Positions 30,918-41,756 of a stretch of DNA of 64,000 nucleotides are shown in pieces. How positions within the stretch are numbered: position 1 is the first letter of the stretch; each line of letters starts with the position of its first letter. The stretch is from Doryteuthis pealeii (taxonomy: Eukaryota; Mollusca; Cephalopoda; Myopsida; Loliginidae). The translations under genes and the position numbers were made by a program. Under the pieces are notes generated by a model. It had not been told where the DNA came from. It was given only the letters and a program-made list of their open reading frames with translations, and searched no databases. The DNA is taken from assembly GCA_023376005.1 (NCBI GenBank), contig CM042152.1, positions 69,580,139 to 69,644,138 on the forward strand, written 5' to 3'.

Positions 30918-31208
30918 TTGTTGGTTGGTTTTGAAGGCTGTCACAATGCGAGTGTAAAGAAAAAAGAAGGTAACTATGATGTTTTTTGTTAACCTGTCAT
31001 TTATTTCTCAATATTTCGGGAAGAGATTCCCATCCTGCCGAACGAATGTAGCAGTCGCTAAGACGACTTCAGTTCCAGTATTCTTCTGAGGATGGGAATC
31101 TCTTCCTGAAATATTGAGAAATAAATGACAGGTTAACAAAAAACATCATAGTTACCTTCTTTTTTCTTTACACTCGCATTGTGACAGCCTTCAAAACCAA
31201 CCAACAAA
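30918..31208. mobile_element. Fold-back element with hammerhead-like arms
   Basis: Arms of about 120 bp: TTGGTTGGTTTTGAAGG, TCACAATGCGAGTGTAAAG, TAACCTGTCATTTATTTCTC and their complements. Each arm contains CTGAGGA (or complement), a GGGAA/TTCCC stem and GAAA next to the centre. A single diverged arm occurs at 54055-54190. Confidence 0.85.
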
Positions 31209-31261
31209 CCAATATATACGCAATGCTTCAAGCAAATTACAAAACCCTTTTATATATATAC

Positions 31262-31350
31262 TTGATGGGGTATAATGATTAGCAAGCTGGATTATTAAAC
31301 CATTGTTAGTGAGTTTGATTCTCACTGGGTGTCCCATACTTCTGGCTTTG
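31262..31350 (+). repeat. SINE-3 single unit
   Basis: GGGTATAATGATTAGCAAGC, GAGTTTGATTCTCACTGGGT, GTCCCATACTTCTGG. tRNA-like A and B boxes are recognisable. Confidence 0.6.
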
Positions 31351-31992
31351 TGCTGCAACTAAGCTGAATGAATGATAATATATCTGTTGTAATACACCTC
31401 ACATGGTGTAATGGTAGGGGCGGGCCAATGAATACATTTTCCCTAAAAATTGAATAAGACAGGTGTTTTCTATGGCCGTTTTTGCAGCTGATTACAATTC
31501 TGTTGAGATCCTCGACCTCCTTGACTTCATATTTTGTGACCCAGAAAACATATAATTTGACATATTACATTATCAGATATTTCCATTGTTTCTTTTTAAA
31601 CAAACAGTAGCAGTAGGAATTAGTAGGAGGAGGTGCTCACAAGTTTATAAGAATGTTATGGGGAATGGTGTGAGGAGAATTGGCAGAAAATTATAGTTAT
31701 TTGAGAATAGAATATTAAAAAGATGGCCAGACAGTTAGAAAGGTTCGATGAAAACTCGTCAGACAAGAATTGTCCATTGAGTTCAGCAAAACACACATAT
31801 ACACACATGTATATGAGGAAGGTGTACTATGAACACTGAAACCGTGGTAGAGAGAATAACTTTTCTACAACTATTAATGCTCTATATTTTACAAGATATA
31901 TTCCTAAAATTGTTAATTTTCTTTGAAAAAATAGCAGCTTTCAGCCGCCATTTTGAAAATTGTCAAGGAACCAACCCTAAATAACGTCATAT

Positions 31993-32300
31993 CTATTGAA
32001 GTCAGTAAGTCTACTGTTGGTTTGAATAACAGCAGCTAAGTACAACTTGAACAGTGTCCAATACAGTTGGTATTATATAGAAATCAAGAATGACCCATTC
32101 ATGAATTTGGGTGATTTGGGTCATTCCATTCCTTGAGTTATGATTGACTGCTTGATTTGAATGACATTGTGGAGTCTTATAAATACCCTGTCATTCTGCA
32201 GTAGACTTTGTGACTATTCGGGTTTGTATTTATGTTACAACCGTTTGTTGCCTTGTCTTCCCAGTTCGACGGTAATTGAAACTTTAATTATTCTTCAAAA
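31993..32300 (-). repeat. F repeat
   Basis: TATTGAAGTCAGTAAGTCTA at the left, GGGTGATTTGGGTCATTCC and a TTATAAATACCC block in the middle, GGTAATTGAAAC at the right. It has a GGTTTGAATAACAGCAGC segment shared with 3417 and 36390. Confidence 0.65.
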
Positions 32301-32389
32301 AAAATCATCGCATTTATAACCAGCAGCCAAATTGGCCATAGAAAACACTCATCCCAAAAATTCGACCCCCATTTGCCCACCCTTAATAA

Positions 32390-32475
32390 GGGTTAGCTAG
32401 CTAGATTATGTGACCATTATTAGTGAGTTTGATTATTGTTAGGGGCCCCATATATGTGTCCATGTGCCACAACTA
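32390..32475 (+). repeat. SINE-3 single unit
   Basis: GGTTAGCTAGCTAGATTATG, GTGAGTTTGATTATTG, GGCCCCATATATGTGTCC. Diverged. Confidence 0.5.
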
Positions 32476-32479
32476 GGCT

Positions 32480-33359
32480 AAGCTTAGTAAATAACTACTC
32501 TGTTAAGCAATTCATCCGGTTGGGGGTTTATAATTTTCCCAAGGGTATTCGTCCGAAAATGAACATAATATCACGGATGAAGTTTGAACTCACTTACAAC
32601 AATGCATTAACCACTATGGCATGGAGCCTCCCTCTCCTTTTTGATTTTGCATTATTGTATGGTATACAAGAGTCATTCAATAAATAAGGTGAATTTTAGC
32701 ATCTGACTGTCTAACTAAAATTCTTCTGTTACTGTCTATTCCCACCATTTCCCAGCCGCAGGAAGTTGGGGGTTAGATTGAGGTCACTGAATGTCACTCA
32801 ACCCAACAGTCTCAACAACACCTGAATTTAAATCTTTTTCTACACAAACCATCTAAAAACCAACGGTACACCCATCCATATATAATACATTTTTATACTA
32901 AAACATGCTTCTCTGTAAACATCACATATTCCTCTGTAAATTTCACATGGTTTGAAATTCTTAGCCATGAAATATTTGAAGACAGACCTTTGTTCAAGCC
33001 TGGCGCATTCTAATTTGCTGCCATTTTGAATAGCCTCAAGGTGAATATTTTGCAAGATAAAAAATTTTTTGCTATAAAAAAATTCCAAACAATGCAGAGT
33101 TTACATTCATGGAAAAAATTCTGTAAAAAAAATTTTTTTGCATTAAAAAAAAAAATTTCCCCTTATTTATTGAATAACCCTCATATATACTTCATACGCT
33201 TTTCAAAGTATGTATAACTGTAAAAAAAATAAAATAAAAATAATAAATAAAATGCTGCAAAGAAGCCTTGGGAAATTATTCTAAATTCTAAAAAATGTAA
33301 TTGCTTTTCACCTTACAAACAACAATTAGTTTTAAATGAATTATTTGTAACTGAATTTT

Positions 33360-33360
<1 letters not shown>
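32480..33360. other. Unassigned AT-rich sequence
   Basis: No gene recognised. T/A-rich, with a short TTTTTTGC/AAAAAATT dyad near 33057-33150. The open frames are low-complexity Lys/Phe-rich and not credible genes. Confidence 0.4.
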
Positions 33361-33395
<35 letters not shown>

Positions 33396-33513
33396 TAAGT
33401 TAGTGCTAAAGATGGTCTCAGTTAAATATAGTGCTCAAAAATGCATATACATTACATATTTCTGAGTTTCATGAACCTAATCTTCAGGTCAGCTTATTTC
33501 CAAACCTGAAGTT

Positions 33514-33519
<6 letters not shown>

Positions 33520-33587
<68 letters not shown>

Positions 33588-33590
33588 GAG
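33520..33590. repeat. (TA)n microsatellite
   Basis: Two TA tracts separated by one TT step. Confidence 0.95.
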
Positions 33591-33639
33591 GGTAAGTAAA
33601 CAAACAAATGTGTTTTTTTTTTTTTATATGGCTTTAAGC

Positions 33640-33865
33640 CGACAATTTTTGGAGAATATGTGCTTATTATGAAGTCATACCTAATTTTGAAAATTAATTA
33701 GTTAATAATTAATGAATTTAGACGGGCATATATGTTCAAATGTAAATATTTTCTTGACTTGTTTAGCCTTACATTTGAACATATATGCCTGCCTAAATTC
33801 ATTAATTATTAACTAATTAATTTTCAAAATTAGTTATGACTTCATAATAAGCACATATCCTCCAA

Positions 33866-33868
<3 letters not shown>
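33640..33868. mobile_element. Fold-back of ribozyme-element tails
   Basis: Two inverted copies of the ~110-bp tail of the 22695/30700 element: TTTGGAGAATATGTGCTTAT, GAAGTCATACC, AATTAATTAGTTAATAATTA, GGCATATATGTTCAAATGTA, then the complement. The hammerhead segment is absent and the arms meet near TTTTCTTGACTTG. Confidence 0.8.
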
Positions 33869-33898
<30 letters not shown>

Positions 33899-34194
33899 AT
33901 ATATAGGGGCAGATTGTGTGATGCTTTGCAGCATGGGTTTTCCTCTTGCTCTTCATGGCCTGTAATAAAAGATTGGACCTTTCTCATCTTGTATGAGAAA
34001 TAGCGAATGTCTTCATGCACTACCTACCTGATAAGAATCTCAGACACTCCCATATCCCTGTCTATGGATCTGATTGAATGGTTATCTGCATATAAAATGC
34101 AGCAAGCCAAATACAAATTCTAACTGAGGCTGTTTGTGTTAATGTTCTCTTCCTCTGCAGCTTGTTCATAGACCAAATAGCATACAGCTAGTTA

Positions 34195-34775
34195 AGAGCA
34201 AGATAGCCCCTAAATGGTTCATAGCAAGGTAGCCCCTTGTTGGTTCATAGCAAGGTAGCCCCTTGCTGGTTCCAACTAAGGTAGCCCCTTGCTGGTTCCA
34301 ACTAAGGTAGCCCTTGCTGGTTCAAACTAATGTAGCCCTTGCTGGTTTAAAGCAAGGCAGCACACTGCCCTTTTAGAGCAAGGTAGCCCCTCGCTGTGAA
34401 TGACGAAGTCCACAATTTAGCTAAACCAGTTTGGCTTTCCCGAATCTTTACAAAGAGGTTGTTTCGCATCGTGCGCTCAAGGACGTACAGACAAACACCG
34501 TAGTTCAAAATAGTTCTTTATTTTTCATACGGCGCATGCCGTGAAAACTGACTTAAACGAAAAGAATTTGAATAAGTCACAGTCGCTGGTTTAGAGCAAG
34601 GTAGTACACTGCTGGTTCAGAGCAAGGTATCACACTGCTGGTTCAGAGCAAGGTATCACACTGCCAATTTAGAGCTAGGTAGCCCCTAGCTGGTTTAGAG
34701 TAAAGTAGCCCCACACTGGTTTAATGCAAGGTAACCCCTCGCTGGTTTAGAGCAAGGCAGCACACAGCTGATCAT
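34195..34775 (+). repeat. AAGGTAGCCCC minisatellite
   Basis: About 18 units of 26-30 bp with consensus AGAGCAAGGTAGCCCCTTGC then TGGTTC. Units after the interruption lean to ACACTGC instead of CCCTTGC, so the array has two sub-types. Split by the insertion at 34395-34581. Confidence 0.88.
34395..34581 (-). mobile_element. Candidate solo LTR inside minisatellite
   Basis: 187 bp that on the minus strand begins TGTGACTTATTC and ends CATTCACA, so TG...CA with TGTGA/TCACA ends. An AATAAA signal (GAAAAATAAAGAAC) lies inside. The flanks CTCGC and GTCGC match 4 of 5. Removing it restores a normal minisatellite unit. It is GC-richer than the surroundings. No internal retroviral genes. Confidence 0.6.
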
Positions 34776-35400
34776 AAGATGGCAGATAGCCAGTTTTGGA
34801 TAAGATAAATTGTGCTTATCTTTGCGTGACCAAATCCCCACTCACAAAATCTCTCCCTTCTTACTAAGTAGGTATTTCATAATCCCATGATCAAATTCTC
34901 TTCTCGTGTGTTCTTGGATTGGTCCACTAAATAAGAATAAGAGATGAAACAACTTTTTTTTCCACATCTCATCTGAACATCAAATAAAAGAATTGATTTT
35001 CCTTTCCAACCATTCATGGTGGTCAACCATCTACAAGAGGGATGACTCTCAATTCAAACTGTGAAAACAAACAATGGAATCCACTCTACCATTTCCCACA
35101 AGAACAATCATGGTAATTTAGAATTTATTGTCAAGTGCTAACATTGCCCATGCACTGAAAAGGACTTAGCACTTTTCATTTCACCATTTCCATAAAATAT
35201 TGACCACAATAACTTGATTTACGATTTCTTGTATAATGATTACACATTTTTCTATGAAACAAAGCTCATGATTAAATTTAATTAAATTAGTGAAATAGAT
35301 CACTAATTAGGACTGAGCCCATTCTAGTAGTGACCAAGGGCTCTTTAGCCCAGTGAAATAGATCACTAATTAGGACTCAGCCTATTCTAGTAGTGACCAC

Positions 35401-35632
35401 CCCAAGCGGAGTTTAACAGGTTTGAATTTAGAGTTTTCCTTCTCCTAGACTGGTTGCCTAACCAAGGTTAAAGAGCCCAGTCTGCCTATTTACCCATAGC
35501 TGGAGGGAGAGTAGTTGGATTCATACCTTTCCCAAGGGTATAAGCACTATAGTGAACTGTATCTTTGTCTAGGATTTGAACTCGGGTAGACGAGTCCATT
35601 TCCTACAACTCTAACCATTACACCACGGCCTC
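35401..35632 (-). mobile_element. SINE-2, tRNA-derived
   Basis: Reverse copy: AGCGGAGTTTAACAGGTTTG, CCTAGACTGGTTGCCTAACC, AGGATTTGAACTCGGGTAGA, CTAACCATTACACCACGG. The head is well preserved. The extreme 3' part is missing. Confidence 0.85.
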
Positions 35633-35727
35633 CAATTTTTTTTGTAGGTGACAAATGAATAAACTGGTTTGCTAAATACTCTTTGTTCTTTAATTTCCAT
35701 GTAGCAAATATTATGATTCCTATTATT

Positions 35728-36330
35728 ATTAGCCCTGTCAGCTGGGGCTTTAGAATACACCGACTGCTCCTCTGCAGAAGGGTAAGAATGACCCAATGGG
35801 GCCACCTGTTGGCTGTGGGTGGCAAACTATGATGCTTAAGGATTAAATCCTGGTGGATAAGCAATCCATGACATGCAATACTCTACTTAGACCCTTACTT
35901 AGGCTAGACGGGCGGTTAGAGAGGCCCTCTCTGATCAATCGGCTGGTCATGTCAAGCCCTAGCACCTATATGATTGCCCCAACCCTATTGCCCTTATAAC
36001 AAGCCCCAATCCTTTTTATCATATGGGTGCTAGAAGGTGGTGGCTGAGAGTCTACATGTCCTGGGAATGACGTTACATTCTATCTGATGGTGAGGTTCCT
36101 GGTTTGGGGAATGTGGAGCACCTCTTCATCACTATTGCTCCCTGATCCACCCTGAACCAGAGTGGTAGTACCTGTTAGGGTCACATCTATGGATTGAATA
36201 GAAAAATGTATTTATAAAAAAAAATTGAGTATCCATTAAGAATGAATTTATTTCAGAGCTTTATTGGCATTAAATGACCCACTGAGGTTGATATGTCATA
36301 AAACAAACCAAGCCAAACAAACTATTATTA
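35728..36330 (+). repeat. Fam4 repeat, full length
   Basis: AGCCCTGTCAGCTGGGGCTT head, CCACCTGTTGGCTGTGGGTG, then all Fam4 blocks to GGTTGATATGTCATAAAAC and AAACAAACC. Close in structure to 23548-24140. Confidence 0.8.
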
Positions 36331-36389
36331 TTATTAACAGTCCACGACACCACTGAGGCCTATTTTATGGTTTACTCAATAAGTTTTTA

Positions 36390-36705
36390 CTATTGAAGTC
36401 AGTCAGTATACTGTTGTTTTTGACAACAGCAACTGGCTAAGCACAACTCAACTAGTGCCCAAGACAAATGGTACTTATGGAAATCAAGAATAGTCCATTC
36501 ATGTATTTGGGTGATTCCATTCCTTGAGTCCTGGTTGTCTGCTTGGTTTCTATGATGTTCTGAGGCTTCATAAATACTCTTGTATTCTGCAGTGGGATCG
36601 CAACAAGGTTAGATCTGTATTGAGTTACTGCTACTTGTTGCCTTGTCTTACCAATTCGACAGTAATTGGAACTTAGTATGATTATTCTACAGTTTAAACC
36701 CATTA
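36390..36705 (-). repeat. F repeat
   Basis: ATTGAAGTCAGTCAGTATAC to ATGATTATTCTAC. It contains ATTGGAAC/GGTTGTCTGC elements and a GGCTTCATAAATACTC block. The CCAAT motif is partly lost here. Confidence 0.65.
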
Positions 36706-36899
36706 TATTGTTCATTCATAACTTTTTAACTAGAATTGCAAAACTAATTTATTCTAGTCATCTAAGCTATTTTTATCTCCCAATAACATCCAGCATTTAA
36801 CAAATCCTGGAAGCAGCTGTACAGCCACTTACCTCCGATCACACAAACCGTCCAAGTAAGATAAGACATGCTAGGCAGTAGGCACTGTTTGTGTTTGTT

Positions 36900-36982
36900 G
36901 TGCAATAGGGTAGGTCGATTTTGGAACTGTAATGTCTCCCATGTGGCAAAAGGTGCAAATTAATATAAAGAATTACCACACA
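36900..36982 (+). repeat. Short dispersed repeat R3
   Basis: GTGCAATAGGGTAGGTCGAT and TTTGGAACTGTAATGTCTCC match 25027-25118. Confidence 0.65.
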
Positions 36983-36989
36983 AATGGCA

Positions 36990-37325
36990 AGTCCCAACCC
37001 TTTTTATCATATATGTGCTAGAAGGCTGTGGCTGAGGATCTTAGTCCTGGGTATGGTGTTAAACTCTATCTGATGGTGAACTTCCACTTGTCGAGCTCTG
37101 AGAATTGAGGAGTACCACTTCATTACCATTACTCTGAGGTCCATCCTGACCCAGAGTAGTAGTACCTGTTAGGGTCCATCTATGTGTTAAATAGAAAAAA
37201 TTGATTTTAAAAAAAATGTTGACTACCAATTAAGAATGAATAAACAAAATGTCTTTGGCATAAAATAACCCAACAAGGGTTGATATGCTGTAAAAAAACA
37301 AACCAGCCAACTAGCCAATCAACCA
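36990..37325 (+). repeat. Fam4 repeat, 3' half
   Basis: Starts AACCCTTTTTATCATAT and runs through GTAGTACCTGTTAGGGTCC to GGGTTGATATGCTGTAAAA and CAACCAACC. 5' truncated, as expected for target-primed retroposition. Confidence 0.75.
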
Positions 37326-37348
37326 ACCAAAATAAACATTATTGACAA

Positions 37349-37935
37349 CTAGCAAATATATGCACCCTCCGGGTGCAAGTATTTAAGTGAAACTGAAACT
37401 AATGAATGCAGATAACAAATTTGCAGAGGGTATGATTGAAAAATAAACAACTTTGAAAGTAACTCTTCATTTCCATTACTCCCCTCTTTCATTGGTAAAT
37501 TTTCCTAATTTAACTATTTAGTTAAAATAGGAAGTAAAGAATAATATTAGTTATTTTTTCTTGTTAATGGATTTCTTTTAAGATTTATCCCCGATTTTTG
37601 CTCATATTCATTAAGATAAAACCAAACAATTAGAAATCAATAATACTAAGCATATATTTATTAAAATCCAATTTTTAAGATCAATATGCAAATCAGCCTG
37701 CCCATTCACTCTATAATCCGCTATTTTGTTGTATATATAAATACAATTGCATGTTCTGTGTATGTAGATATGGTCAACAGTCTTAATGATGTAAAACAGT
37801 TTTATTAATAATTGAGGTTTAAATAAAAAATAAAATCATGGAGAATGTGATGTAAATAACGAGGGGAATTGTGATTTGTGTATAGTAATATAGTTTCGGT
37901 TACAGACAGAAAAACACACAATCTCCATTATATTG
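37349..37935 (-). mobile_element. Hel-1, minus-strand copy
   Basis: Starts CTAGCAAATATATGCACCCT with the 3' hairpin TGCACCCTCCGGGTGCA and ends at TTCGGTTACAGACAGAAAAA...CAATCTCCATTATA, the complement of the Hel-1 5' end. The outermost 5' bases are changed. Confidence 0.8.
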
Positions 37936-38238
37936 ACAATAAACAATAAACATTTCTGTGATTTCTGAATATTTTGGAGACCTTACTTTTAGGATTACTC
38001 TTGTATTTAAACTTTCATTCCTTCTTCCATGTTTAAGCCTTTCTCTTCTACCTTTCTCTTACTATCACCACACAAGAGCCTTGTAATTTTCTCTTGGGGT
38101 GTTCAAGTTGAATGTTCTCCTCTTGGGCTCAATTAGCAGAGATCTAATTAAAAGCACTAATTAGTTTAATTGTTCTTTAAGGACAATATATATTAGTTGA
38201 GCATAAATTACAAGTTTTTTTTTTTTTGTATCGGGTAA

Positions 38239-38305
38239 TAAATCAGTGGCTAGTGTTTTGGTTTCGATGCTACTTGGCCATAGGTTCAATCCTCATTTAC
38301 AGGCT
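38239..38305 (+). pseudogene. tRNA-like sequence
   Basis: TAAATCAGTGGCTAGTG resembles an A-box/D-arm and CATAGGTTCAATCCTC a B-box/T-arm, with about 30 bases between. The acceptor stem does not pair convincingly. Probably a SINE head remnant rather than a working tRNA. Confidence 0.4.
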
Positions 38306-38344
38306 TGTTTTATTGGTTTTGACTATTCAATATTTGGAAGCTTT

Positions 38345-38575
38345 TAATAATAATTAATGAATTTATTGTGTACAGTGCTCAGGTGCACCACAACTCATCA
38401 AAGTCTCATGTCAATGTGACAGAGAACACGAGGTGAGTGGCGAGCGTCAGGGCCTGCCGTATTCTCGAAGGAAGCGGGCTAGGCTTTGCCTGACATGTCG
38501 GACTGTAGAATCGAACCCGCTTCCTTCAGAATGCAAACATTGTCACTGAAGTCTAGAAGCTACAATCCCGGATGT
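38345..38575 (-). mobile_element. SINE with Phe-tRNA-like head
   Basis: Minus strand: GTAGCTTCTAGACTTCAGTG as A-box region, CATTCTGAAGGAAG resembling an anticodon arm with GAA, and GCGGGTTCGATTCTACA as B box. The body ends GTGCACCTGAGCACTG and a TTAATTATTATTA tail. GAAGGAAGCGGG recurs inverted about 50 bases away, so the head/body junction can form a hairpin. Confidence 0.55.
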
Positions 38576-39480
38576 AAGCGCCAGGTGCCCGGATGATGGC
38601 TATGATGATTCCAGCGGTCGGGTTTGGCTCGAGAATCTCATGCGTGAGGTGTAGACACCCGGATGTTGAAAGAAAATTAGTATAAGTAGAAGTGGGGTGA
38701 CGACAGCAGTAGTTGCGATTTTCAGCTGCTGGAGATGTTTGAGTTGGTGGTTTTGTTACGGCGACAGATTTTGTTACGGCGACGACGACATTGTTAACCC
38801 CCCCCTTCTCTTCAACAAGTCGAATTTATTTTTCCACTCTATTTTCTTTTTCATACTAGAGTCAAGTACATAAAATAATGTAGTGTCAGGAACATGAACA
38901 GTTTACAGTAGTAATATGCATGTATGTGTGCGCGTGTATGTGGAGAGCAGCATCCGGTACAGTGTCGGCGGACCACAGGAAGCATGGAGGCTTTGAAAGA
39001 CTCAGTGCTTCGGCAGCCTACAACAGACGCGGGCAGCTCACTCCATGTCTTTGCGATTCTGAGCGTGCAGGGTTTTTTTTTTGGAGGGGGGGTTGTGGGA
39101 TGGGGAAGCTGTGTTCCATTATGCAGCTTGAGCGAGCTTATTCACTGGGTTCTTATTTGGCTGTTGGATCAAAGTACCCACACTACTTTGATCAATATAT
39201 ACTCATCATATGACTTATGGGAGTTGGTACAGAGTCTGGATTTGGTTACAGCCTGTGTGCCTTTGTCTGCCAACTGGATGCTAGCTTGTAACCTTCTTGT
39301 GAAGGTATTATATGTTGATTCTAGTTATATTGGTTGTGACTATTTTTAGTATTTGGATGATTTTGAATAGTCTTTTTTTGGGGGGTATGGTGGGGGGGTT
39401 GCTGAGTAGATTTCGTTGGTTGTTTGGTTTAATGTTATATCAACCCTAGTGGGTAAATTTGCGTACTTTAATCAGGTTAT
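38576..39480. other. GC-richer unassigned sequence
   Basis: Locally rich in CpG (GTTACGGCGACGACG at about 38755-38790; AGCAGCATCCGG and CGACCA-type motifs near 38945-39060), unlike the rest of the window. Two overlapping open frames at 38920-39349 have no recognisable domain. Could be an LTR or exon-proximal sequence; unresolved. Confidence 0.35.
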
Positions 39481-39485
39481 AAGGT

Positions 39486-39686
39486 GGGTAATTCCATGTC
39501 ACCCACCCGCTTCAATTTTTCTGAAATTTTGTACAGGCATAATTCTGCCAATTTTTGGAATTGGATGCTCAAATTTTGGGGAATGTCTAACTTTAACACA
39601 GTCCACACTGTACAAAATTTCAGAAAAATTGAAGGGGGTGGGTGACAATTTTACTTTTTTCTGGATGATTTGACATGGAATTGCCC
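39486..39686. mobile_element. MITE-B, left end deleted
   Basis: Right end CTGGATGATTTGACATGGAA and left end GGGTAATTCCATGTC, with arms CACCCGCTTCAATTTTTCTG and ATTTTGTACAG. The left arm lacks AAATCATCCAG-type sequence. Partner copy at 47062-47266. No coding region. Confidence 0.82.
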
Positions 39687-39703
39687 AGGTATATTGTGTT
39701 GTA

Positions 39704-39735
39704 TATCTATTAATAATGGAGATTCGGTCTCTAAT
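39704..39735 (+). repeat. Hel-1b 5' end fragment
   Basis: A-TCTATTAATAATGGAGATTC, with the TC start preceded by A. The following DNA does not match the rest of Hel-1b. Confidence 0.5.
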
Positions 39736-40059
39736 AACACCAAACCACCAATACATAGAATAAAGAAAAAGCTGTTCCTTATAATTCAACATTTTAAAAC
39801 TTTCCATTGTAAGAATGACAATTTAAATAAATAAACTATATATTATTAAGTGGAAAAAAAATTATTTGCGAAATTTGTAATCAATTTAAAAAATATTTTT
39901 TTTACTCTCACCCTTTCTTTGGTAACAAGAAGTTAACTAAAAAGTGTACAAATAAATAAATACCTATGAATTTGTTTAAAATTGTCAACATAATTATTCA
40001 ATTAATAATTAATAGATGTGCGCAAGATTTTATTTGAGTGGGACAGAACTAAGCTTCCA

Positions 40060-40100
<41 letters not shown>

Positions 40101-40224
40101 CCTTTTATATTTGATGATTTTACTTACTTATGATACAAACCCTATGACATTTAATCTTGAACTGATTTGAAACCATTTATCTTGCTGATTGTAAAAAATG
40201 TGTTTAAAAAAATTGAGTTTAAAA
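39736..40224. other. AT-rich spacer with poly-T
   Basis: AT-rich, with a T run of about 35 at 40066-40101. No gene. Confidence 0.5.
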
Positions 40225-40325
40225 AAAAATTTTTTAATACCCATCAAGAATGCATAAAACAAATAAAACATATTTGGTATAAAATAAACCAACCAGGGTT
40301 GACATGCCATAAAATCCAACCAACC
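40225..40325 (+). repeat. Fam4 tail fragment
   Basis: AATACCCATCAAGAATGC, GGTATAAAATAAACCAACC, AGGGTTGACATGCCATAAAA, then CCAACCAACC. Confidence 0.65.
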
Positions 40326-40744
40326 GACCATCATCAGGAGTAGGTTTTTTTTGACAAGGTTTAGTAGCAGAGTCGCACATGTAACAGCAATAACCACTAT
40401 ACACCCTAAATCAAATTATTATTCCCTTCATATTCTGTCTGTCACCTAGGATTCCTGTAATAGAGACAGACATTGAATATTTCTTCTGTGACAGCACAAT
40501 AATTAACTTGGCTACTAGTTTTTCTCTCTGTTTTTCTTTTTCTTTCTTTTTAGCTTTGTATAAATAATAAATGTGTCTGTTGGCAGAATTGTGGTTTCTT
40601 CTTAAAGATATTTCCAAAGTTTAATAATTACATCTTCTTGTTTGATTGTCTATTCGTGATATATTTACTTAAGACTAATCTATAAATGGGATTTTCTGCT
40701 TTTAAACCGTTAATGTATGCATTTACCCTGTAGAATAAACATAA

Positions 40745-41045
40745 TACTCACCTTCGCTGGAAGGCTGTGACTAGCGTCCAGTCACCAGACAAAAAAAAAA
40801 ACAGAGAGTAACTGAATACACTCTGTAGCAACTGAGAGGACATGGTCAAGTGTTCAGTATATAGGGATACACATATACACACTGAAACCACCAGCCAATC
40901 AAAATCCTGGAAATAGAATTGACCATGCCACATAATAGAATAGCCCAACCTGCTATATAAACCACTTACCAAGTCTGGATTCTTAGAAGCAGATTCAACT
41001 TGCAACAGTTGAATATTGATCAGTTTACACAAATCTCGACAGACC
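40745..41045 (+). repeat. P repeat with CCAAT-TATA module
   Basis: Homologous to 50232-50515. ACTCACCTTCGCTGGAAGG start, AGCCAATCA at 40892 (CCAAT box), TGCTATATAAACC at 40951 (TATA box), then AGATTCAACTTGC. The same module order occurs in F repeats on their minus strand. Suggests a pol II-promoter-bearing element such as an LTR; no ends are defined. Confidence 0.6.
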
Positions 41046-41059
41046 CAACCCCACCACCA

Positions 41060-41535
41060 CATGCAGGATGCGATACTAGATCATTTTTTTTAAAGTGGAG
41101 TAAAGCTGGTTTGAATTAAAAGTTTTCCTTCTCGTAGACTGAAGAACCCAGTCTGCCTTACTATTTTCCCATAGCTGCAGGGAGAATAGACTCATTCCTG
41201 TCACAACGGTATGTATTTACCAACTCTTCTTCATGAGCAGGATGTGGCACAAGGTCAATTTCTTGAGCAGTGTCTAAAACGTTTGAATTTTGTTTTCCTT
41301 CTCCTAGACTAGTTGCCTAACCAAGATTAAAGAGCCCGGTCTAGTAAGCACTAAAGTGAGCCAGGTTCAAGTCCTGTTCAAGTGTTCACTATGTGCTAAT
41401 GCCCTTCAGAAAGGCATGAATCTTCTCTTCTCTTCACAACTATGGGTAATTAGTAAAACAGACTGGGCTCTTTAGTTTTGATAAGGTAACCAGTTTAGGA
41501 GAAGGAAAAACTTTGAATTCAAAACTAGGGGTTAT
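41060..41535. repeat. Cluster of SINE-2 fragments
   Basis: Two reverse fragments (41062-41210 and 41217-41340: GAGCAGGATGTGGCACAAGG, CCTAGACTAGTTGCCTAACC) followed by a forward fragment (41345-41535: GTTCAAGTCCTG head, GAAAGGCATGAATC, AACAGACTGGGCTCTTTAG). The opposed fragments form an imperfect inverted repeat. Confidence 0.7.
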
Positions 41536-41756
41536 GGGACTTGCAGTCACACACCATAGAAACCTATTTGCTGCTGAAACTGCAGCATCATCACAGATGG
41601 GTTGTGGCTGAGGCATTATGATAATTTCTGGGTCTGCATAGTGCAGTTCATGTACACACACACGCACACACACATATATATTCGTTTTTGTTCATGGTTT
41701 GTGGTAAACTTTAAATTCTAAATGATTGTTGTTATTAATCAATAGTATATCTAGGA

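Noticed and set aside
33460..33500. Hammerhead motif (CCTGAAGATTAGG...GAAAC on the minus strand)
   Set aside because: No stem II pairing between the core and GAAA.
40740..40760. Splice donor (GAAGGTGAGTATT on the minus strand)
   Set aside because: It lies at the edge of the P repeat and recurs with it at 50240; direction is opposite to the repeat's TATA module and no exon can be defined.
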